From Mesorhizobium tianshanense (GTDB taxonomy: Bacteria; Pseudomonadota; Alphaproteobacteria; Rhizobiales; Rhizobiaceae): a DNA stretch of 64,000 nt. The notes beneath the pieces are model-generated. The model was not told the DNA's origin, ran no database searches, and saw only the letters and a program-made list of their open reading frames with translations. The position numbers and the translations under genes were made by a program. Each line of letters opens with the position of its first letter. Position 1 is the first letter of the stretch. The DNA lies in the NCBI RefSeq assembly GCF_007830515.1, contig NZ_VLKT01000037.1, forward strand, positions 18,430 through 82,429. Reading direction: 5' to 3'. Below, in pieces: positions 1 to 7,786 of this stretch.

Positions 1-530
1 TCATCGCCGGGCAAGGAACGCTCGGGCTGGAGATCATCGAGCAGGTCGCGGATGCCGCCCTGGTGCTGGTGCCGCTGTCAGGCGGCGGACTGGCGTCGGG
101 TGTGGCTGCTGCCGTAAAGGGCGCCAGCCCCGGCACCAAGGTCATCGGCGTTTCGATGGAGCGGGGTGCTGCGATGAAGGCGAGTCTCGATGCCGGACAT
201 CCCGTTTTGGTCGAGGAACTGCCGACACTGGCGGATTCACTCGGCGGCGGCATCGGCCTCGACAACCGGCTGACCTTCTCGATGTGCCGCGACCTGCTCG
301 ACGACGTGATCCTGCTCAGCGAGGACGAGATCGCCGCCGGCATCCGCCATGCCTACGAACAGGAGCGCGAGATCGTCGAAGGCGCCGGCGCGGTAGCCAT
401 CGCCGCCGTGCTTGCCGGCAAGGCCAGGGCGAGCGGCCCCACGGTGCTCATTCTGTCGGGCCGCAACATCGACATGACGCTGCACAGGAAAGTCGTTTGC
501 GGCGAAGCAATTGAGGAGAGCGCCGCATGA
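1..530 (+). CDS. eutB: Ectoine-utilisation threonine-dehydratase-like protein EutB (3' part only)
   Basis: The reading frame is open from base 3, so the gene starts before the window; 175 C-terminal residues are visible. The sequence is that of a fold-type II PLP enzyme of the threonine dehydratase family: it opens with IAGQGTLGLEI and has the phosphate-binding-type glycine run LVPLSGGGL soon after. The C-terminal part (IVEGAGAVAIAA, LILSGRNID) is typical of serine/threonine dehydratases. Immediate linkage to eutC, doeA and doeB identifies it as the dehydratase-like member of the ectoine/hydroxyectoine degradation operon known from Sinorhizobium (eutABCDE). It is thought to act on hydroxyectoine-derived intermediates. 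The stop overlaps the eutC start by 4 bp (ATGA), so translation is probably coupled. Confidence 0.85.
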   Translation, partial: IAGQGTLGLEIIEQVADAALVLVPLSGGGLASGVAAAVKGASPGTKVIGVSMERGAAMKASLDAGHPVLVEELPTLADSLGGGIGLDNRLTFSMCRDLLDDVILLSEDEIAAGIRHAYEQEREIVEGAGAVAIAAVLAGKARASGPTVLILSGRNIDMTLHRKVVCGEAIEESAA

Positions 531-1519
531 GCCGGATGACGATACTCACCGAAGCCGAATTGCGCGCGATCGTGAAGCTCGATCTCGACGCCGTCGCGTG
601 CGTCGAGAATGCGTTCCGCGCGCTTGCCACCTTGCCGGTGGCGATGCCGCCGATCCTGAGGCTCGATATCCCCGAGCATCGCGGCGAGGTCGACGTCAAG
701 ACCGCCTATGTGCCTGGGATCGACGGTTTCGCGATCAAGATCAGTCCCGGCTTCTTCGACAATCCGAAGCTCGGCCTGCCCAGCGTCAACGGCATGATGG
801 TGCTGCTGTCTTCAAAAACCGGGCTGGTCGAGGCGCTGCTGCTCGACAACGGTTATTTGACCGACATCCGCACGGCGGCGGCCGGAGCGGTCGCGGCGAA
901 ACATCTTTCGCGACCGGACGCCTCGGTCGCCGCGATCTTCGGCGCCGGCGTCCAGGCCGGGCTGCAGCTCGAGGCGCTTATGCTGGTGCGGCCGATCAGC
1001 GAGGCCCGCATCTGGGCCAGGGATGCCGCCAAGGCCGAAGCCGCGGCGAATGCATTGCGCGAAAGACTGGGCATCGTCGTGCGCGCCGAGCCCGATGCGG
1101 CAAAGGCGGCGGCCGGCGCCGACATCATCGTCACCACGACGCCGTCGACCGAACCGCTGATCAAGGCCGGCTTCGTCTCCGCCGGCCAGCACATCACCGC
1201 GATGGGTGCCGACGCCGAGCACAAGAACGAAATCGCGCCAGCGATCCTGCGTATGGCTGATCTCTACGTCGCCGACAGCGCGAAACAGACGCGGCTGCTG
1301 GGCGAACTGCATCATGCCATCGCGGCGGGCGTGATGGCAGCCGATGCCGAAGTAACCGAGCTCGGCCAGATCATCGCCGGCGAAAGACACGGCCGCCGTT
1401 CGGACAGCGACATCACCATCGCCGACCTCACCGGCACCGGCGTGCAGGACACGGCGATTGCCACGCTCGCCCGCGACCGCGCCCGGGCGGCCAACACCGG
1501 TACGATTTTCGAAAGCTGA
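527..1519 (+). CDS. eutC: Ectoine-utilisation ornithine-cyclodeaminase-like protein EutC
   Basis: A 330-residue protein of the ornithine cyclodeaminase/mu-crystallin family. The Rossmann dinucleotide-binding loop is FGAGVQAG at about residues 138-145, and TTTPSTEPLI and ITAMGADAEHKNEI further on are the usual family blocks around the active site. In the ectoine operon this NAD-dependent enzyme is believed to work with EutB on hydroxyectoine breakdown. The ATG overlaps the eutB stop (ATGA). The length is normal for the family (about 320-350 residues). The operon context makes EutC much more likely than a true ornithine cyclodeaminase. Confidence 0.88.
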   Translation: MSRMTILTEAELRAIVKLDLDAVACVENAFRALATLPVAMPPILRLDIPEHRGEVDVKTAYVPGIDGFAIKISPGFFDNPKLGLPSVNGMMVLLSSKTGLVEALLLDNGYLTDIRTAAAGAVAAKHLSRPDASVAAIFGAGVQAGLQLEALMLVRPISEARIWARDAAKAEAAANALRERLGIVVRAEPDAAKAAAGADIIVTTTPSTEPLIKAGFVSAGQHITAMGADAEHKNEIAPAILRMADLYVADSAKQTRLLGELHHAIAAGVMAADAEVTELGQIIAGERHGRRSDSDITIADLTGTGVQDTAIATLARDRARAANTGTIFES

Positions 1520-1557
1520 TGCTGGCCGCAAGGCCCAACAAACGAGGACCAAGAACA

Positions 1558-2736
1558 ATGCAGCCCAATCTCAAATTCACGCGCGGCGAATATGCGGACC
1601 GGCTCGCCAAGACACGGAGGGCCATGGAGGCCAAGGGCGTCGATCTGCTTGTTGTCAGCGACCCGTCCAACATGGCCTGGCTGACCGGCTATGACGGCTG
1701 GTCATTCTACGTGCACCAGGCCGTCATCGTGCCGCCGTCGGGCGAACCGATGTGGTACGGGCGCGGCCAGGACGCCAACGGCGCCAAGCGCACTGCCTAT
1801 CTCGGGCACAACAACATCGTTGGCTATGCCGACCATTATGTGCAGTCGACTGAGCGCCACCCGATGGACTACCTCGCCAGCGTGCTCAGCGATCGCGGCT
1901 GGGGCAAGCTCAGCATCGGCGTCGAGATGGACAATTACTGGTTCTCCGCCGCTGCCTTCGCGTCGCTGCAGAAACATTTGCCGAACGCCCGCTTCGTCGA
2001 CGCCACGGCACTGGTCAACTGGCAGCGCGCGGTGAAGAGCCCGACCGAGATCGACTATATGCGCAAGGCCGCCCGCATCGTCGAAGCGATGCACCAGCGC
2101 ATCGTCGACAAGATCGAAGTCGGCATGCGCAAATGCGATCTGGTCGCCGAGATCTATGACGCCGGCACGCGCGGCGTCGACGGCATCGGCGGCGACTATC
2201 CGGCGATCGTGCCGCTGCTGCCGTCGGGCGCTGACGCGTCGGCGCCGCATCTGACCTGGGACGACCGACCGATGAAGTCGGGCGAGGGCACCTTCTTCGA
2301 GATCGCCGGCTGTTACAACCGCTACCATTGCCCTCTTTCCCGGACTGTGTTCCTTGGTAAACCCACGCAGGAATTCCTCGATGCAGAGAAGGCGACCTTG
2401 GAAGGCATGGAGGCCGGGCTTGCCGCGGCGAAACCCGGCAATACGTGCGAAGACATCGCCAATGCCTTCTTCGCGGTGCTCAAGAAATACGGCATCGTCA
2501 AGGATAACCGCACCGGCTATCCGATCGGGCTTTCCTATCCACCGGACTGGGGCGAACGAACGATGAGCCTGCGCCCCGGCGATCGCACAGAGCTGAAGCC
2601 CGGCATGACCTTCCATTTCATGACCGGCCTATGGCTGGAGACGATGGGGCTCGAAATCACCGAGTCCATCCTGATCACCGAGACAGGGGTCGAGTGCCTG
2701 GCCAATGTGCCGCGCAAGCTGGTAGTGAAGAATTGA
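1558..2736 (+). CDS. doeA: Ectoine hydrolase DoeA (M24 peptidase/creatinase fold)
   Basis: A 392-residue protein of the M24 'pita-bread' family, with an N-terminal creatinase-type domain (about 1-150) and a C-terminal catalytic domain. It opens the ectoine ring to N-alpha-acetyl-L-2,4-diaminobutyrate. The ATG at 1558 was chosen because GAGGACC lies about 10 bases upstream; the frame also contains an ATG at 1519 overlapping the eutC stop, but the added residues do not look like the family N-terminus. The block VSDPSNMAWLTGYDGWSFY and the C-terminal HFMTGLW and LEITESILIT are family-typical. Called eutD in Sinorhizobium. It lies between eutC and doeB in one operon. Confidence 0.9.
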   Translation: MQPNLKFTRGEYADRLAKTRRAMEAKGVDLLVVSDPSNMAWLTGYDGWSFYVHQAVIVPPSGEPMWYGRGQDANGAKRTAYLGHNNIVGYADHYVQSTERHPMDYLASVLSDRGWGKLSIGVEMDNYWFSAAAFASLQKHLPNARFVDATALVNWQRAVKSPTEIDYMRKAARIVEAMHQRIVDKIEVGMRKCDLVAEIYDAGTRGVDGIGGDYPAIVPLLPSGADASAPHLTWDDRPMKSGEGTFFEIAGCYNRYHCPLSRTVFLGKPTQEFLDAEKATLEGMEAGLAAAKPGNTCEDIANAFFAVLKKYGIVKDNRTGYPIGLSYPPDWGERTMSLRPGDRTELKPGMTFHFMTGLWLETMGLEITESILITETGVECLANVPRKLVVKN

Positions 2737-2741
2737 GCCCG

Positions 2742-3743
2742 ATGTCCAGCCTTCGCCCATCGCCGATCACGCCGACCGTCGACTTCGACCGCGACGGCGT
2801 GCAGCACGGTTTCCTGCGATTGCCTTACAGCCGCGACGATTCGGCCTGGGGATCGGTGATGATCCCGATTTGCGTGATCCGCAACGGCAACGGGCCGAGC
2901 GCATTGCTCACCGGCGGCAATCATGGCGACGAGTATGAGGGGCCGCTGGCGCTCTATGATCTCGCCCGCACGCTCGATCCGAGGCAAGTCAGCGGCACGG
3001 TCATCATCGTGCCGGCAATGAATTATCCGGCGTTCCGTGCCGGCACCCGCACCTCGCCGATCGACAAGGGCAATCTCAACCGCAGCTTTCCCGGCCGGCC
3101 CGACGGCACGGTGACCGAGAAGATTGCGGATTACTTCCAGCGCGAACTGCTGCCGCGCACCGATATCGCGCTCGACTTCCATTCCGGCGGCAGGACGCTC
3201 GACTTCGTGCCGTTCTGTGCCGCCCATATCCGGCCCGACAAGGCGCTGGAGGCGAAGGGCTTCGCCGCGGTCGAGGCGTTCTCGGCACCCTGGTCGATGA
3301 AGATGCTGGAAATCGATGCCGTCGGCATGTTCGACACTGCCGCCGAGGAAATGGGCAAGCTGTTCATCACCACCGAGTTAGGAGGAGGTGGGACGTCCCG
3401 CGCGGAGACGGTGCGGATCGCCCGTCGCGGCGTGCTCAATGTGCTGCGCCATGCCGGCATCGTCACCGGTGCGGTCGAGATGCAGCCGACCCGCTGGCTG
3501 GACATGCCGTCGGGCGATTGCTTCTCGTTCGCCGAGGACGACGGGATGATCGAAACGATGATCGATCTCGGCGAGCCTGTCGAAGAGGGCCAGGTCCTGG
3601 CGCGCATCCACTCCATCGGTCGCACCGGTACCGCACCTCAGGAAATCAGGGCGAGAATGTCGGGCCTATTGGCCGCGCGGCATTTCCCCGGACTGGTCAA
3701 GGCGGGCGACTGCACCGCCGTGGTCGCCGTGCTCGTCGACTGA
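2742..3743 (+). CDS. doeB: N-alpha-acetyl-L-2,4-diaminobutyrate deacetylase DoeB
   Basis: A 333-residue zinc carboxypeptidase-fold protein of the succinylglutamate desuccinylase/aspartoacylase family. The zinc site is visible as NHGDE (His and Glu ligands, near residue 65) and DFHSGG (His ligand). It removes the acetyl group from the product of DoeA, giving L-2,4-diaminobutyrate. The ATG at 2742 is 5 bp after the doeA stop; an upstream ATG in frame at 2631 lies deep inside doeA and is rejected. It is the last gene of the operon visible here and converges on the siderophore cluster with only 17 bp between stop codons. Called eutE in Sinorhizobium. Confidence 0.9.
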   Translation: MSSLRPSPITPTVDFDRDGVQHGFLRLPYSRDDSAWGSVMIPICVIRNGNGPSALLTGGNHGDEYEGPLALYDLARTLDPRQVSGTVIIVPAMNYPAFRAGTRTSPIDKGNLNRSFPGRPDGTVTEKIADYFQRELLPRTDIALDFHSGGRTLDFVPFCAAHIRPDKALEAKGFAAVEAFSAPWSMKMLEIDAVGMFDTAAEEMGKLFITTELGGGGTSRAETVRIARRGVLNVLRHAGIVTGAVEMQPTRWLDMPSGDCFSFAEDDGMIETMIDLGEPVEEGQVLARIHSIGRTGTAPQEIRARMSGLLAARHFPGLVKAGDCTAVVAVLVD

Positions 3744-3760
3744 AGGCGGAGCCAACCAAC

Positions 3761-4861
3761 TCAGCTTTGGTCGTTCTGCCGCGCTGTATCGCCCTCGAAG
3801 CCGCAACGCCAATAGGCGACGACGAGGTGCGCGTTTCGCTCCAGCTTCCGGTCCTGCCTGAGATAGGACCGGATGGCGCGGAAGCTTCTGTGCTCGCAGC
3901 CGACCCAAGCGAAGACGCTGCGCCCGTCTTCGGGCCAAGGCACGTCCCGGACCGCGTTCTGGAGCAAAGCGGATTTGCCTGGCGCCACGCCATTCCTGTG
4001 CAGCCATTTTATGTCCAGCGTAGCCTGCGAAACCAGCTTCTGCTCCTCGTCGGCATCGGCGACTTCGATGCGGACGACCGCGTGCACGCCTGCCGGCAGC
4101 GCCTCCACTATGCGGCCGATTGCGGGCAGGGCGGTCTCGTCGCCGGCGAGCAGGCACCAGCCGGCCGAGGGAACGTCGCCGCCGCCCGGCCCGGTCATCC
4201 CGACGATGTCGCCGATCCGGGCGTTGGCCGCGAAGCGTGCGCCGGGCATGCCGTCGCCGTCATGCAAGACGAAGTCGATATCGACCTCGCCCTTTTCGAC
4301 GTCGATGCGGCGGATCGTGTAGACGCGCACGTCCGGCCGCCGTTCCGCTTCGGGCCATGCCGGACGGCCGTCCTCGCCGGTAACCGGCCAAGCCGGTACG
4401 GCATCATCCCGGGGAAGCAGCAGGCGGACGTGGAACCCGCCCGTCGCGAAGCGCCCAAGGTCGTTTCCGGCAAGCGTCAGCCGTCGCATATGCGGTGTCA
4501 CGCTGGCGCTCCGCACAACGCGCATTTCGCGGAAATAGGGCAGCTTCTGGCCCGCCGCGCCGTCGCCCTGCCAGACGATGGCGGGCCTCTCCGCCGCTGC
4601 GAAATGCAGCAGGTGCTCGGCGATGGAGAGCTTTACATAGGCCAGGGATGTCTCGTCTCTGCCTTCGGCAAAGACCTTCAGGCAACGTTGACAGGCTTGC
4701 ATGCTGGCCGAACCGAAAGCCGTGTCGATGCGGCTGCAGGCGCCGTCGACGGCGACATCGCCATGATCGGCAAAATGCGCGCAAAGCCGCGCCATGACGT
4801 CTTGCGGACAAGACAGTGCGATCTCGGCGGATGCCTTGAGATTCCTCGGCATGTCAACCAT
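3761..4861 (-). CDS. Siderophore-interacting FAD protein with N-terminal DUF2218 domain
   Basis: A 366-residue protein. Residues 1 to about 90 match DUF2218 (small alpha/beta domain, motif HFADHGDV). The rest is the siderophore-interacting (SIP, ViuB-like) flavoprotein: FAD-binding RVYT in DVRVYTIRRID, then a C-terminal NAD(P)-binding-like domain with FAWVGCEHRSFRAIRSYL. SIPs reduce the ferric siderophore in the cytoplasm and release Fe(II). The ATG at 4861 overlaps the 3' end of the fhuB-like gene; ATG 4852 is also possible. It is the last gene of a minus-strand iron operon and is presumably co-expressed with the permease. The DUF2218 fusion is plausible for rhizobial SIPs, but the domain's function is unknown. 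Confidence 0.88.
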   Translation of the reverse strand: MVDMPRNLKASAEIALSCPQDVMARLCAHFADHGDVAVDGACSRIDTAFGSASMQACQRCLKVFAEGRDETSLAYVKLSIAEHLLHFAAAERPAIVWQGDGAAGQKLPYFREMRVVRSASVTPHMRRLTLAGNDLGRFATGGFHVRLLLPRDDAVPAWPVTGEDGRPAWPEAERRPDVRVYTIRRIDVEKGEVDIDFVLHDGDGMPGARFAANARIGDIVGMTGPGGGDVPSAGWCLLAGDETALPAIGRIVEALPAGVHAVVRIEVADADEEQKLVSQATLDIKWLHRNGVAPGKSALLQNAVRDVPWPEDGRSVFAWVGCEHRSFRAIRSYLRQDRKLERNAHLVVAYWRCGFEGDTARQNDQS

Positions 4862-6854
4862 GGCGCGGCATTCCTTTTGCAAGCAGATGAACGAGATAAG
4901 GTCCGCCAAGCAGCGAGGCGATCAGGCCGACCGGCAACTCGTATGGAAAGGCCACCATGCGCGACAGCCAGTCCGACACGATCATCAGCAGCGCGCCGGT
5001 CAGCACCGCGCCGGCGAGGTGAGGGCGGGCGCGGGTAAAGCCGATCAGCCGCGCAAGGTGCGGCGCGATGAGACCGACGAAGCTCAGTGGCCCGACGAAC
5101 ATCGCGGCAAGCGCGGTCAGGATTGCGGCGAGAACGATCAGCGTCAGCCGTCCGCCCGCGACCGGCAGGCCGAGCCCGCGTGCGGTATCCTCGCCGAGCG
5201 GCAGGATATCGAGCCAGCGGGCGGCGAGAAACAGCGGCAACGTCAGCAGTATCAGACACGCCAAGGTGAGCCAGGCATCGAAGCCGGTCGCCTGGCTGGT
5301 CGAGCCGCTGAGCCAGCGCAGCAGGACATAGGACTGCGTGTTCCCCATGGCGATTGCCGCGGTGATCACGGCGCTGCACAGCGCGCTCATGGCGATGCCG
5401 GCAAGCAGCAACCGCTCGGAGCCGAATTTCGCCCGTGCGGCGATTATCAGCATGGCGATCAGCACCGCCAGCGAGCCGAGAATGGAGCCAACGAGTTGCA
5501 AGCCGGGCCCCGCCGTCGCGCTGAGCGCCAACACCGCGGTCAGGCCGGCGCCGGCGCCGGTGCCGACACCCAGCACCTCGGGGCTTGCCAATGGATTGCC
5601 GGTGATGCGCTGGATCACCAGGCCCGCCGCCGCAAGCATGGCGCCGGCGGCTGCCGCCACGCCGATGCGCGGCGCGCGCCAGGCGACAAGATCGGCCAGA
5701 ATGTCGCCGCCGGCGATCGACCAGCCTGCCGGACCGCGCCCGACAACGAGCGCCACCACCGCCGCGAGAAGCGTCATCAGGAACAACAGCAGGATGATAG
5801 ACCGGCCAGACTTGCGCGGCGACGTGCCTGATGTGCTCAAGTTCGGCCATTCGAGCAGGCGCAGCCGCCGCAGCAGCCAGAGCAGAACCGGGCCGCCCAG
5901 GAGTGCGGTGCCCGCGCCGGTTGGAATGCGTTCGCCGCCGGCGCCGGCAGCCAGTTGGACCAGGCCATCGGTCAGCCACAACAGGATGGCGCCGATCAGG
6001 GGCGCGGCCAGCAGCTTTTGCCGCAGCGTTCGCGCGCCCGAAAGCGTGGCGAGGGCCGGCGCTGCAAGGCCGACAAAACCGATGACGCCGACCTCGGCGA
6101 CCACGGTGGTCGCCATCCAAACGGCGAGCGCAATGATGAGAAAGCGGCTGGTGTGGCGGGCGATGCCGAGACTGCGTGCAGAGGCGTCGTCAAGACCAAG
6201 GATCGTCAGCGGCCTGAGCAGCAAAAGGGCAGCGCCGGCACCGACAGCCAGCCTGGTCGACAGGGCAATGGCCGGTCCCCAGTCCTGCTGGACCAGCGAT
6301 CCGCCGCCCCAGATGAACAGCGAGAACAAATAGTCGCCGTTGGCGAGGATCAGGGCGGCGCTGATGGAGCTGGCGGTCAGCGCCACCATCATTCCGGCAA
6401 GCACGACGGAGACGGGCTCTAGCCCACGCCGCCAGGTCAGCGACAGCACCAGCAGCACGGCAGCAATGCCGCCGGCAAAGGCGACCGGCCCTTGCGACCG
6501 TTCCATCAGAAACGGCGCATAGACGGAAGCCGCCGTCATCGCCAATTGCGCGCCCGCCGAAATGCCGAGCGTCGACGGTTCGGCCAGCGGGTTGCGCAGC
6601 ACGCGCTGCAGCAAAAGGCCGGACAGGCCGAGAACCGCGCCGGCCAGCACCGCCACCGCCGCGCGAGGCAGCGTGCTGTAGAGCAGGATGACGCGATCGA
6701 GACCGGCGCCGTCGCTCGTCGGTGCGGTCGGCGACTGCATGCTGACGCGCCATGCAAACAGGAGTGCTGCCACCGCCCCGAGGAGGCCCCACAGTGCGAT
6801 GGGTGAGAGTGCATGGCCGGTCGTGGCGCGCTGAGTCATGGCGCGGTCAGCCAT
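4854..6854 (-). CDS. fhuB: Ferric-siderophore ABC transporter permease, fused FhuB type
   Basis: About 666 residues, the size of FhuB (two FecCD-type permeases fused head to tail). Each half contributes roughly ten hydrophobic helices. The ATPase-contact regions are seen as DDASARSLGI in the first half and EDTARGLGLP in the second. The likely substrate is a hydroxamate siderophore such as ferrichrome. The start at 6854 overlaps the stop of the binding-protein gene (ATGGCTGA), which argues for coupling; ATG 6839 is an alternative. The open frame extends far upstream to 7094, but that part is shadow coding inside the binding-protein gene. No ATPase gene accompanies it. Confidence 0.9.
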   Translation of the reverse strand: MADRAMTQRATTGHALSPIALWGLLGAVAALLFAWRVSMQSPTAPTSDGAGLDRVILLYSTLPRAAVAVLAGAVLGLSGLLLQRVLRNPLAEPSTLGISAGAQLAMTAASVYAPFLMERSQGPVAFAGGIAAVLLVLSLTWRRGLEPVSVVLAGMMVALTASSISAALILANGDYLFSLFIWGGGSLVQQDWGPAIALSTRLAVGAGAALLLLRPLTILGLDDASARSLGIARHTSRFLIIALAVWMATTVVAEVGVIGFVGLAAPALATLSGARTLRQKLLAAPLIGAILLWLTDGLVQLAAGAGGERIPTGAGTALLGGPVLLWLLRRLRLLEWPNLSTSGTSPRKSGRSIILLLFLMTLLAAVVALVVGRGPAGWSIAGGDILADLVAWRAPRIGVAAAAGAMLAAAGLVIQRITGNPLASPEVLGVGTGAGAGLTAVLALSATAGPGLQLVGSILGSLAVLIAMLIIAARAKFGSERLLLAGIAMSALCSAVITAAIAMGNTQSYVLLRWLSGSTSQATGFDAWLTLACLILLTLPLFLAARWLDILPLGEDTARGLGLPVAGGRLTLIVLAAILTALAAMFVGPLSFVGLIAPHLARLIGFTRARPHLAGAVLTGALLMIVSDWLSRMVAFPYELPVGLIASLLGGPYLVHLLAKGMPRHG

Positions 6855-7782
6855 GGGTCTGACCGGCAAGTGCCGCCGAGACCAGGCGTGCGAAGCGGCG
6901 TGCCGAGGGCAGGCAGCCGAAATGATTGATCGGCTCCAGCAGAGCGACACGGCCCTCGCGGACGGCCGGCAGTGCGTTCCACAGCGCATTTTCGGGCAGC
7001 GAACGGCCGACATCGGCTGGAAGCGGCGAAACGACAAGGATCGAGGCGTCGGGTACACGCGCCAGCGCCTCCAGCCCGACCGGCGCGGCGGCACTGTAGC
7101 GCGTCACGTCGGCCCAAGCGTTCTCCAAGCCGAGACGCAGCAGTACGTCGCCAAACATGGAATCCCGGCCAAAGGCGCGGAAATGGCGTGAATCGCCAAG
7201 GCTGATGACGAAGACCGGCCGCCCGGCGGCCGCTGGCAGGATGGCGCGCAACCGCGTGGTTTCGACGGCTGTCTCATCGACGTAGCGCTTCGCCTCGGCC
7301 TGTCGCCCGAGCTTTTCGCCAAGCGCCAGCGTCGCCGCTTCGGCGAGCGGATATGGCGGCGTGCCAGGTTCGTAGACCGTTTGCGCAAAGACCGGCGCTA
7401 TGCGCTCAAGCATCGGGCGCTGGTATTCGTAGAAGCTGGAGATGGCGACAAGGTCTGGCGCGACGATGCGCAGCAGTTCGTAGTTGGGCGTGCCGCGCAG
7501 CCCGAGATCGGTCACCGATCGAGGCACCTCGGGCTCCACCGCCAGCTTGCGGAACTGGATCAGTTCGGTCGCCGCGACCGGCTCGATGCCGAGCGCCAGC
7601 AAGGTTTCCAGCATACCCCAGTCGATCGCGGCTACGCGCAGCGAAGCTGCTCTGGCGGCGATCGGCAGCATGGCCGTGGCCGCCAGCGCAAGCACCTGCC
7701 TCCTGTTGGGCGGATGGTTCGTTGCCCGTGGCAGATTGTTCATCGCCCGGGACAGACTGTTCATCGCCGAGGTCTTTGGCAC
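6847..7782 (-). CDS. Iron-siderophore substrate-binding protein (FhuD-like)
   Basis: A 311-residue periplasmic binding protein of the helical-backbone class III family (FhuD/FepB). The N-terminus contains NRRQVLALAATAMLPIAARA, a twin-arginine-type export signal. The mature part has the expected order: VAAIDWGMLETLLALGI, DLGLRGTPNYELL, APDLVAISSFYEY, and C-terminal LEPINHFGCLPSARRF. It delivers the ferric siderophore to the fused permease encoded just downstream, with which it overlaps. Alternative starts exist at 7764 and 7743; all keep the signal peptide. It lies 4 bp after the TonB receptor gene, so receptor, binding protein, permease and reductase form one transcription unit. Confidence 0.9.
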   Translation of the reverse strand: MPKTSAMNSLSRAMNNLPRATNHPPNRRQVLALAATAMLPIAARAASLRVAAIDWGMLETLLALGIEPVAATELIQFRKLAVEPEVPRSVTDLGLRGTPNYELLRIVAPDLVAISSFYEYQRPMLERIAPVFAQTVYEPGTPPYPLAEAATLALGEKLGRQAEAKRYVDETAVETTRLRAILPAAAGRPVFVISLGDSRHFRAFGRDSMFGDVLLRLGLENAWADVTRYSAAAPVGLEALARVPDASILVVSPLPADVGRSLPENALWNALPAVREGRVALLEPINHFGCLPSARRFARLVSAALAGQTHG

Positions 7783-7786
7783 AAAA

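Noticed and set aside
3518..5038. 506-codon open frame on the plus strand
   Set aside because: Antisense to the siderophore-interacting protein and overlapping the end of doeB; no protein-like composition.
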